Part shown: in pieces, positions 43,718 to 52,735 of the stretch | Position numbering within the stretch: the first letter of the stretch is position 1 | Layout of the letters: each line of letters opens with the position of its first letter | Assembly (NCBI RefSeq): GCF_028858725.1 | Contig: NC_084761.1 | Coordinates: 94,079,971-94,143,970, forward strand | Reading direction: 5' to 3' | DNA: 64,000 bases | Source of the DNA: Colius striatus | Taxonomy: Eukaryota; Chordata; Aves; Coliiformes; Coliidae | Position numbers and translations under genes: made by a program | Notes under the pieces: model-generated | The model's database searches: none | What the model was told of the DNA's origin: nothing | What the model saw: only the letters and a program-made list of their open reading frames with translations

Positions 43718-44399
43718 ATTCTCCTCCCTCAGCTGCTGGCTTTGCACCAGCAGCCTCTTCACATCCCAGCCCTCTCCCTCCTCTCCCCTTGCACCTTCCC
43801 TCTCCCTGTGCTATGACGCATTGGCAGGCAAATAAAATAATCAGCTATTGCTTTATTACTTTCCACCAGCACTTCCCTCACGGGCATTTGTATTTCTGCA
43901 AATGTTTTTAATATTTGCTAATAAAAGCAGCTCCAGTAATGACATGCTCTCTCCCCAAGACAAAATTGCCAGGACTGGTGTTATCTAGCAAACTCTATTT
44001 GGCATAAGTGCATTTGCTTACAAGCCATTTCTGCCCATTCACGAGATTATCAGCCATCTCTGCAGCCAGCCCCAGCCCTCCTCTCTCATTCCTAGTTAAT
44101 TGGTGTGAAATTGGAGCAAGTTCTCAGGTGATAATGTGTTTGCATTTACTGCTTCACTGAACCACCCTAGCCACTCAATCCCAGCTTCATTAAAGCCTCA
44201 ATCTCAGCTTTTGCTCCTGGCTGTGAGCTTCAAACCCTATTTCCTTCGTGGCAGACATACAGCCTAACACATGTCAGGAAGACAGCTTGAGCAGAGCTGC
44301 TGGGAACAAGTAAGGCTGCTGCCCAGGCACCGCTGCGGGAAAAGCACGTTCCCGGTGGGAGGGATGCTCAAGAGTCCCCACGATGGCTTCACGCTGTGT

Positions 44400-44720
44400 T
44401 GGTTGGCTCCCCGTGCTTAGAAAAGGCATATTTTGTGCCCTTTAATTATCTTTGATTAATGAATTAATTATTTATCTTTCCCACCCCCCTCCCCCAACCC
44501 CGCAGCACTTTGAAGATAAAAAGCCTCCTTCTGAATTGTGTGATTAGTATTTAAGGACTCAAGAGAAGTATTTGTAGGCAGAAAAACCTAACCAAGGAAT
44601 GCCTGTGTTCAAACGTTCAGTAAGGTCTATTCACAGGGTCGGATTCCAGGGTTATTATTAGCAATAAGGTTATCTTTGGCATAATCTTTTTATGCACAAC
44701 ACGCTATTGGATTCCACCCT
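44400..44720. promoter_or_regulatory. Candidate conserved non-coding element
   Basis: Dense homeodomain-type sites (tttaattatctttgattaat, gaattaattatttatc), then a C-rich run and gtgattagtatttaagg; further on ttattattagcaataaggtt. Repeat-free. A strong polypyrimidine run ending cgcag at 44505 sits inside it. Conservation was not tested. Confidence 0.3.
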
Positions 44721-45912
44721 CCAGTTTTGCTCAGGCCCTCGGGGCAAAAGGTATACAAATTAGAGCTGGTTCCAGCCTTGCAAGTGTTTTTCATGCAAGT
44801 GAGGATGAAGTCTGCTGAAGTCTGACATGGTTATATTATTACATGTTACATATCCATGGAGGTTTTTCAATGCAAGATGCACACCCTGGCACGCTCCCAC
44901 ACGGGGAGAGAACAGTGTTGCCCCTAGAGTAACTCCAGCCCTGCCAGCACATGCTGCCACAGACCTGAGGACATCTGTGACACCCTCTGGGGTGACCCTT
45001 CAAGCTGTGGATGGGAAGGGATGGGTCAGGCTGGTCCAACGCTGCAGGTCACGGAGGCAGCTCTGAGCATCTCCCTGGCGAGTGAGATTTCACGGGTGCA
45101 GACACAGGTCTGGGCTCAAACAGGTCTGGACACAGCCGGGGAGAGCGAAGCCCTGGCAGCCTCACGGCTGGGCAGAGTTCTCTACTGGAGAGCTGAAAGC
45201 ACCTCTGTGCCAGGGTGGGTGTGCTCAGGGGGTCCTGCCTGCCCCCGGCCCCATCCTTGAAGCCTGAGATACAAACGGGGCTGTGGCCTTGTGGGAGTGA
45301 GTTGATCCGGCACCAAGGCAGAGAGCAGCTGCCTCCTGCCTCTACATTTGGTATTTGATATTTCTAGTTCTTGCAAAGCCAAAGACAGGAGTTGGGGTTT
45401 TGTTGTTTGTTATTGGGGGGTTTTTGGTGGTGGTTTGGGTTTTTTTTAAACGACAGTGGGTGTGATTTTTCAAACGCTCTCCTTTGTCACGTCTCTGCCG
45501 GTGAGATCAGTGAGAGCCTCGGGATGTCTCCACCAGAGCCCAACACCACCTTCCTTTGAAACCCACCCCATCTACCTCCCTAAATCCAACCGCTGAGCAT
45601 CGCAGGTGGGAGGAGGCGAGGCCACACTTAGCGACCTCCTTCACCCTGAACGACTCAGCTCCTGTGTAGGGTCCTTGGGTCACCCCGAAACGGGCTCCAA
45701 AGATCCACTTGGGCTGCTCATCTGTGGCCACAGTCCCCAGCCCAGATGCAGGCAGAGCTGAAATACAGAGAGGTACATTAATTGATGGCTACTGTGGCTT
45801 TGAAATGGTGCAGCAATCCCCTGTAGCCTAGTTTTTAGAGAAAGTATTTTGTAGCTGGTTTTTCTTTGTGACTAAACACGGCTATTAGGCCCCGAGTGCA
45901 TCATTAAACCTG

Positions 45913-46108
45913 TTATTAAAAGTAAACATGTTAGGGAGAATATACTGGTGTGCAACAAGCTCATCCAGGGTGCTGGACCCTCTGGAAAAGTCATTAGCAT
46001 TTGTATTTAAAGTGAGCATAGTTAAGAACACATTGGACTAATTCAGGGCCTTAGAGCTATTAAAATGACTACCATTAAAAAGAAATATGTTAGGCAGGAT
46101 ATGCTGCA
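45913..46108 (+). repeat. Degenerate threefold AT-rich repeat
   Basis: Related ~35-bp segments start at 45913, 46004 and 46072. The first and third match at about 27 of 36 positions, sharing ATTAAAA, ATGTTAGG and ATAT-CTG blocks. The first contains gtaaaca (45922-45928), a perfect forkhead core. The middle copy is weaker. Confidence 0.4.
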
Positions 46109-46164
46109 TAATTAGAATTATTACAGTGTTTACTCTGACTGGTTTTGTGCTAGCCTCTCATTTA

Positions 46165-46216
46165 AGAAGTTGTGTGTATATACAATATACATGTGTTTTA
46201 TATGTATAGATATATG
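46165..46216. repeat. TA/TG-rich low-complexity run
   Basis: gtgtgtatatacaatataca and tatatgtatagatatatgca: alternating purine-pyrimidine AT-rich sequence, no array structure. Confidence 0.8.
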
Positions 46217-46669
46217 CATACACGGTAATGTTTCTAACTCTATATATTTGGTTATCTATTGTGTTAAAATGTCTCTGTAGGATAAATTTGACTTCCTTGT
46301 TGCAGGATGAGACAGAGCCCTGGCTGGATGAAGTCTTGGATAAGACCATGGGGAAAAACAATAAGTACATCTTGGCTATATGTAAGCGTTGTGGCTCCAG
46401 TCCAGTGTCCGTTGAGTTCAGTGGGAATCTTTCTTTGACTTTGCTGCGCTGGGTCAGACCTCAGGAATGTGCCTCCTGCTTTGATGGTTTTGCTATTGGT
46501 AGGTCAGCTCAGAAAATCAGCAGCTTTGCTTTCCACAGGCCGTTCCCAGGCCAAGCTCATGCTGTCTGCTTTTGACCTGGTCTCCTGCAACTTGCATGTC
46601 ACTGGGGAAGAGATGGGGTGGGATCATCTCCCTGTCACAAGGCTTTTCCCATCTGGGAATTCCCAATTT

Positions 46670-46840
46670 GGGTTGGAAGGGACTTCTAAAGGTCATCTAG
46701 TCCAGCCTCTCTGCGTCTTCAACCAGATCAGGTTGCTCAGAGTTTTATCCAACCTGACTTTGAATATTTCCAGGGATAGGACATCTACCATCTCTCTGGG
46801 AAACTCGGTCTGTTTCACCACCCTTGTCATAAAACTCTCA
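46670..46840 (-). mobile_element. CR1 LINE 3' fragment, older subfamily
   Basis: tttgggttggaagggacttc at the left is the reversed tail; caggttgctcagagttttat and tgaatatttccagggatagg follow. It is followed almost at once by another CR1 in the opposite orientation. Confidence 0.85.
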
Positions 46841-46904
46841 CATCTACTCTGAAACTCATGTGGGGACCATTGTGCAAAATACAGTTACTTCCCAGGGACT
46901 TGGG

Positions 46905-47103
46905 ACATAAAGAAAAACTTCTTCCCTGTTGAGGTGGGGGAGCACTGACAGGGGCTGCCCAGATGGGCTGTGGAGTCTCCTTCTCTGGAGACATTCAAAC
47001 CCAGCTGGACGAGTTCCTGTGTGACCTACTCTAGGTAATCCTGCTCTGGCAAGGGGGTTGCACTGGAGCTTTCGAGGTCCCTTCCAACTCTTAAGATTCT
47101 GTG
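46905..47103 (+). mobile_element. CR1 LINE 3' fragment
   Basis: ataaagaaaaacttcttccc to gatgggctgtggagtctcct and the tail cttaagattctgtga at 47103. With the preceding copy it forms a 5'-to-5' inverted pair. Confidence 0.9.
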
Positions 47104-47567
47104 ACTTGTATGGGAGCTGAGATATATATGAGGCTGGGAAGGGCTGGTAATATAAATCTCAGCCCTGACCATACCAGCTCAGGGTCTGCACCCTCGGTAC
47201 CGAACTGTCCCAACCATGGGGCCACACTGGATGTCTGTGAGGTTCTTAGACTGCCTGCTTGCCACAGCCATGTCTGTGGGTCACTGTTGTGAATGCTCCA
47301 TCAGCATGGCTCTGTGTGGATGTTTCTGGGGCTGGCGTAACCCTGAGCAGCTGTCAGCATACAAGAAATACGCACCTGGCCCTGGCTTTCTAGGAAAGGT
47401 TTTTAATGTCAGCAGATGGCACCATTTCTTAGGAGATAAATGCAGGTGAGTCCCACTTCTACTACGAGGCCTGAGCTGGACCTGGCAGGAGAAGCACCAG
47501 GCTGAGGGCAAGCTGCTTCCAAGGAGCTCCACCAGCCGCTGGAGACAGTGGTGAGCTTGTCCTCTTT
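47104..47567. other. Intergenic gap between CR1 copies
   Basis: It contains the CTCF-like motif at 47409-47422; no gene or repeat is recognised. Confidence 0.6.
47409..47422 (+). promoter_or_regulatory. CTCF-like motif
   Basis: tcagcagatggcac matches 13 of 14 positions of CCASYAGRKGGCRS. It is flanked by unique sequence between two CR1 copies. Inspection match only. Confidence 0.3.
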
Positions 47568-47826
47568 AGGACAAGATGAAAAGACCTCAGGTTGCACGAG
47601 AGGGGAGATTTAGATTGGATATAAGGAATAATCTTTTTACCCAGAGGGTTGCTAAGCACTGTCCCAGGCTGCCCAGGGAGGTGGTGGAGTCCCCATCCCT
47701 AGAGCTATTGCTGAGCCATGTAGCTGAGGAGCTGAGGGACATGGGTTAGTTGTAGGCTTAGCAGTGTGAGGTGAGGGGTTGGACTTGATGATCTTAAAGG
47801 TCCTCCAACCAAGATAGTTCTATGGG
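47568..47826 (+). mobile_element. CR1 LINE 3' fragment
   Basis: gacaagatgaaaagacctca, then gatttagattggatataagg, tgcccagggaggtggtggag and the tail ccaagatagttctatgg. Confidence 0.9.
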
Positions 47827-49383
47827 GGGCTGCAGCTGGCCGATCCCAGGAGCTGGGCAGAGAGTCTCCAAGGTCCCTCTGGAGATCTGTCCTCTTGGAT
47901 ATTGCCTTCCCTTTGGGTTCAGTGCCCTCAGCAGGTTGATGATCATCAGCCCAAACCTCAGGCACTGCTGCCAAACCATGACACTGCCTGTTTTGTATCA
48001 GCTCTTTTTTTTGGGGGGGGCTTGAAATTTGGTGCTTGTTGCTGATTCTCCAGGTGGAACGGAGGGAGAAGGCAGCTTCTACATCACCCCCTGCTCCCTT
48101 TCACCTGTACCCATCTCCAGGTGACACCACTGTGACTGCTGTCCCCAGATACTCTCATCTGGAGAGAAGCCTGCAGCTGCCAGCCTCATTTGGAGTAGTC
48201 CCAGGGCAGGGCTCACCACTTTTACAGGCCTTATAAGCTTCTAATATCAGCTGAAATCCCCCTTGCTGAGCCCCGCTGCAGCTCTCAGGGAACTGCAGGA
48301 CCCTAGGGCCACTGCCTCCTGCCTCATCCTTGCTTTCACCAACCCCAGGGCTGCTCCCACAGTGCCAGCACGCAGTGATGAGCTTCCAGCTGTACCCATG
48401 CTGCTGTGGTGGCTATCAGCGGCCAGCTGGAAGGTCACCCTCCACCTCACAGAAGGAAACTGCACCTCTGAGAGGTGCTACCGAGCCCTAACTGAGTATT
48501 TAAATAACGAAACGAAACCCTGCTGGTGGGAGTACAGCTGCTATTACACTTATTATTTAATTGTGGCGGTGTTTCAGAGCCCTAGGCATGCACCTGGACC
48601 CCTCGTGCTAGGTGCTGTACAAACAGGACGGAGGAGAAGACTTTGGCGTTTAAAGGCACTGAGTCATTCCTTCGCCCTCTCATCTGAAACCTCAGCTTTG
48701 TCTAAAACCTTTAGGATTTTGTTTAATGGGTGCAGCTAATGGTGAGGTAATCAAGGAGCCTTTCGACACGAAACCGAGCGATCAGTGGGTTGGATGCCTT
48801 TTGATCTCGCTGCGGCGCAAAGGCACCGTGAGGAGAGGCCGTGAGCTGGGGTACCGGCAGATGCTGTGCGAGTGGGTGGCAGAGATGGGCCCAGAGCCGT
48901 GGCTCCCACATCCAGCCCTTCGTGTCAGGATGTGGCTGAGGACCATCGCCCTTGTGCCACATCTTGGTGCACACTGGGGCCTCGTGGGCACATCCCTGAT
49001 GCTGCTTAGATGCTTCACGAGAGATGGAGACTGCCCGGGATGACCATGCCTCTCTGGCCAGCAGAAAGGTGGGCATCTCTGCAAGACTTGCTGCTGCCCA
49101 GACACTGGTTTCAACCTGTCTTCCCTGAAGGCACTCGAACTGAGCAGTGGGTGCAAGCTGAGCCCTTCCCAAGCTCCTGGATGTCCTACTTCTGTCTGGC
49201 CAACTCTGTAGCTTTGCTTCCCAGAGAAAGCCCATGGAAAGAGGAGAAGGTCCATGACAGGTTCCCGTAACAGGATAATGATTGCTGGATGTTCTGAGTA
49301 GGGGTGGATGGTCTCTGCCGGGTCGTCAGCTGGGGAGCCTGGGCTGTCCCTCTTGTGTCCATGTACATGGTGCACAACCAGGC
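47827..49383. other. Intergenic region with ancient SINE-like remnant
   Basis: No gene recognised. The 158-codon ORF at 48263-48739 is explained in part by the SINE-like segment. A weaker CTCF-like 12/14 match lies at 48869-48882. ORFs at 48723-49375 on the minus strand have no domain signature. Confidence 0.6.
48540..48635. mobile_element. Ancient amniote SINE/LINE-like remnant
   Basis: cacttattatttaattgtgg followed by cccctcgtgctaggtgctgt and acaaacagga resembles a repeat consensus very abundant in turtle and crocodile genomes (…cattgtgctaggcgctgtac, acaaacac…). In birds it would be an old, rare remnant. I recognise the pattern but cannot name the family with certainty. Confidence 0.45.
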
Positions 49384-49576
49384 CTCTCCTCTCCTCTCCT
49401 CTCCTCTCCTCTCCTCTCCTCTCCTCTCCTCTCCTCTCCTCTCCTCTCCTCTCCTCTCCTCTCCTCTCCTCTCCTCTCCTCTCCTCTCCTCTCCTCTCCT
49501 CTCCTCTCCTCTCCTCTCCTCTCCTCTCCTCTCCTCTCCTCTTCTCTTCTCTTCTCTTCTCTTTTCTTCTCTTCTC
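49384..49576. repeat. Long (CTCCT)n/(CTTCT)n polypyrimidine array
   Basis: About 157 bp of near-perfect CTCCT pentamers (49384-49540) pass into CTTCT pentamers with one CTTTT variant (49541-49576). The plus strand is pure pyrimidine over ~190 bp. It explains the LLSSP and RREERRGE ORFs. Confidence 0.98.
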
Positions 49577-50075
49577 ACAGTGACTTCACCCAAACCCTTT
49601 GCTGTGTGGCAACATTTGGCTGGGGTGTGATACAAGGCAATAGTTCTGCAATGACAGAGGCTCCCAAGGTAAATCTGTGAAGTTATACCTGTATAGTGCA
49701 TTCTTTCACACTGATCTTTCACCTGGCAAGCTGGTACAAGCTACATCGGCAGGACTCCATTCCCTTCCCACTGGTGTGAGCAAGGTCTACCTCAAGATAT
49801 CAGTGCTGGCATGAGGGTGATGGGGAAGTGCTGCTCCTCCTCCATCATCTGACACAGGTGATATATTGTGGTCACATTTGTAGCCCCCCAAGATTTCAAC
49901 CTTGTAGAAACAGCCTTTTTCAGCTGGGACCAAGGCCTGTCAGGTTAGTGTTCAGTTGGATGAACTACTGCATGATCATAAGGATGGAGACAAGGGATAT
50001 ATGGATAGGGCAGGGGACAGATGTACTTGGGTTGAGCACACAACTTCCTCCCCAAGGCTCACGTTAAGGCTGTAC
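49577..50075. other. Intergenic, nothing recognised
   Basis: Unique-looking sequence after the pentamer array. Confidence 0.6.
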
Positions 50076-50375
50076 CATAGAATCACAGAATTGCAGAATG
50101 GTGGGGGTTTGAAGGGACCTCTAGAGCTCATCCAGCCCAACCCTCTGCTAAAGCAGATTCCCCATGATCGGGGGACATAGGAACATGTCCAGGCGGGTTT
50201 GGAAACCTCCCTGGGCAGCCTGGGCCAGGGCTCCCTCAGCTCAACACTAAAGCAGTTTTCCCTCCTGTTTAAGTGGAATTTTGTGTGTTCCAACTTACAT
50301 CCATTACTTCATCCTCCTGACATCCACTCTTTAGGTACTTCAAAGTGCTGTTTAGGTTCCCCCTGTCTTCTTTTA
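50076..50375 (-). mobile_element. CR1 LINE 3' fragment
   Basis: catagaatcacagaattgca and gggacctctagagctcatcc through gtttaagtggaattttgtgt. Minus strand. A deletion removes part of the usual gaaggagcctccacaccc segment. Confidence 0.9.
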
Positions 50376-51543
50376 GATCCTTGAAAGGACCTTAAAGGAC
50401 TGTGTTTAGAAGTGCTACAGTAGAAACAGTGGCACCAAAGGGCTCCTTTTCACTGTCAGACAGCTCATGGGATGGGGAAAAGGGGACTGATGGAGTAGAT
50501 CTTATCCTGCTGGTGTTAGATTAGGAGGTCTTAGTCTGTTTAGGAGGTGTTATATAAAGAATAACCTCTACACTTATCATACTTGACTGACAACCAAGGG
50601 TAAATAATTAAATAGATAAATGAAAATGTTATCATAAGGGACTTGAATGAAGAGGGTAATGGAGGGGGTAGTACAACTGACAATTGTAGATAAAGCTATA
50701 GCTGAGCACAAGAGCATCTGAAGAGAAGGTTTGCTGCTCTGCATTAAACATCAAGTAGGTGCAACACAGAGGTCTCAGATTGGAAGAGCAAACCACTCAC
50801 AAAGATGCTTCTCCACCAAATGTCATGGCAGTCCCAAAAGATGACATCTCCCTTGGGCTGGCACCAGTGTGGTGGGTTGGGTTGGTGCAATGGTGGCTTA
50901 GCTAGGTCAAGCTACAGCCATGAGCTGGTCTGTCTGACTGTCACTGCATGGCAGTGCTGAGAGCTCAGGGACATATCACTCACCATGCAGGTTGGCTTCA
51001 GGTGGAGTGAAGAGCCAGGGCTAAATACCCACTCTGTTCTGGGAGCTGAAATCAACTGCTGAGGTCCTCTCTGTCCTGATCAGTCACCAGCACAGATATC
51101 ACCCAAGCAGGGACGTCCCTGGAGGCAGATCAATTTTTTCACCCCCAAGCTCATTTTGCTGATCTTTCTCCTTGTTCCAGGAGTGAGAGCCTCACCTACT
51201 CTGGTTTCTCCTTCATTAATGCAAATCCTTATCTTACCCAACTTCAGTCACCTAGGGTGGGTATTATATGACTGAAAGCAGACGGGTAAAAGGCCTAGAG
51301 GTCTCTCTATGCTCCCTTTATAGTTGATGGAGATCTAATCTGTACAGCCAGGGGAAATTAGGGTGCAGTTCATCGTGTCTTAAAGCAGTTGCAAGTAGGC
51401 TGGGTGAATTGCACCTCAAGGGGGCCTTTGGTGACTACGAAGGGAGCTGAGGAACCTGCTCAGCTCCAGAGGTCATTGCTGCAGAGATTCAGTGGTGAGT
51501 GATGTGAATGCTACCCCAGTCCCACTTGGCTGTCTGGGCTTCA
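50376..51543. other. Intergenic, nothing recognised
   Basis: About 1.2 kb of unique-looking sequence without ORFs of note. Confidence 0.6.
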
Positions 51544-51680
51544 TCACAGAATCACAGAAGTGTTTAGGTTGGAAATGACCTTAAAGATCATCAATTGAGT
51601 CCAACTGTTCCCCTTCTCCTGCCATTAAACCATGTCTTTCAGCACCACTACTACATATCTTTTGAATACCCAAGTCTGTA
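51544..51680 (-). mobile_element. CR1 LINE 3' fragment, short and old
   Basis: tcacagaatcacagaagtgt and ggaaatgaccttaaagatca; only about 135 bp is recognisable. Confidence 0.75.
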
Positions 51681-51984
51681 GGACAATTCAGCTGCCCTGC
51701 CCTAGACACGTCTCAGAAGATGTAGCAGGACGGTCCTCTGGGGCATCCTGTCTCTAATTGTGGACTATAGATGTACCACAAGTAACTTCTAGGGGCTAAT
51801 TTAGAAGATGAGCATCCTCCTTTCTTTTAGTCTGATCTCCATGCCTCCCACCATGCTACTGGATAGCTTGTGAGTATAGCCCACCACTATGGCTGCAAGA
51901 GGATAACTGCAGTGCAGAGCAGCCCACAGCTGTGTGCTGGCTTCCCCATTGCAGGGCACTCCTGTTCCCCACCAGCATGCCCAC

Positions 51985-52327
51985 TGTGTCCCAAATGGGA
52001 CTACATCTCTTGCCTGAAAGTCTTTGGGCTGGCTATAGGAGAGTGCACTCACAGATGAAGCTTGTGGCTTGGAGAAAAGCATGAATGAGGATGGAAACCC
52101 TAATTTTTTGGGAGGGGAACTTATCAGGGTCCAATATCTCCAATAAAGAAACCTGGTGTGTTCCAAATGAGACTGCAGTTTCTGGCTTGAAAGTCTGTGG
52201 GCCATGGGAGAACTTACCCTCAGAGACAAAGCTCGTGGCTTGGAGAAAAGCATGAATGAGGATAGAAGCCCTAATTTTTTGGGAGGGGACTTTATCAGGC
52301 TCCAATATCTCCAACAAAGAAAACGTG
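51985..52327. repeat. Tandem duplication, two ~171-bp units
   Basis: Unit one (51985-52155) and unit two (52157-52327) align at an offset of 171-172 bp over their whole length. Shared landmarks are gtggcttggagaaaagcatg, ccctaattttttgggagggg and tccaatatctccaa. By eye they are nearly 90 percent identical in the right half and less so in the left. The minus-strand ORF at 51801-52253 reads through it and is not otherwise gene-like. Confidence 0.93.
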
Positions 52328-52377
52328 GGGACCAGGGGACCAGAATTCTACATGCTTGTAGAATTATATAGAGTCAA

Positions 52378-52735
52378 GGAATCATAGAATGGTAGGGGTT
52401 GGAAGGGACCTTTAGAGATCATCTAGTCCACCCCTCCTGCAGAAGCAGGTCCCACCTAGATCAGGTTGCACAGGAACATGTCCAGGTGGGTCTTCAAGAC
52501 CTTCAAGGAAGGAAACTCCACAATCCTTCTGGGCAGCCTGTTCCACAGCTCCGTCACTCTCACAACGAAACAGTTTTTTCTTATGTTTAAGTGGAACTTT
52601 TTGTGTTCCAGCTTCATCCCATCACCCCTTGTCCTGTTGCTAAATACAATAGAAAAAAGGGATGTCCCAACCTCCCAACACCCACCCTTTAGATATTTGT
52701 AAATGTTAATAAGATCCCCTCTCAATCTGTTCTTG
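52378..52735 (-). mobile_element. CR1 LINE 3' fragment, young-looking subfamily
   Basis: gaatcatagaatggtagggg, the third close relative of the copies at 5998 and 35041. Minus-strand ORF2 tail: LFSIVFSNRTRGDGMKLEHK and KNCFVVRVTELWNRLPRRIV. Confidence 0.93.

Larger units (their letters stand above)
37564..46669. other. 9-kb gene-free, CR1-free region
   Basis: No coding exon recognised. It holds a GATA-type microsatellite, a GGGAT array, a TA-rich run and several AT-rich blocks resembling conserved non-coding elements (38930-39020, 39215-39420, 43840-44180, 44400-44720, 45780-46140). ORFs here are short and without signatures. Confidence 0.6.

Noticed and set aside
48263-48739. 158-codon plus-strand ORF
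   Set aside because: It reads through an ancient SINE-like segment; its middle translation resembles repeat-derived peptides.
49186-49722. 178-codon minus-strand ORF with EERRGE repeats and matching plus-strand LLSSP ORFs
   Set aside because: Entirely a by-product of the CTCCT/CTTCT pentamer array.
51801-52253. 150-codon minus-strand ORF with internal repeats (MLFSKPRALS / MLFSKPQASS)
   Set aside because: It is produced by the 171-bp tandem duplication and has no other protein-like support.
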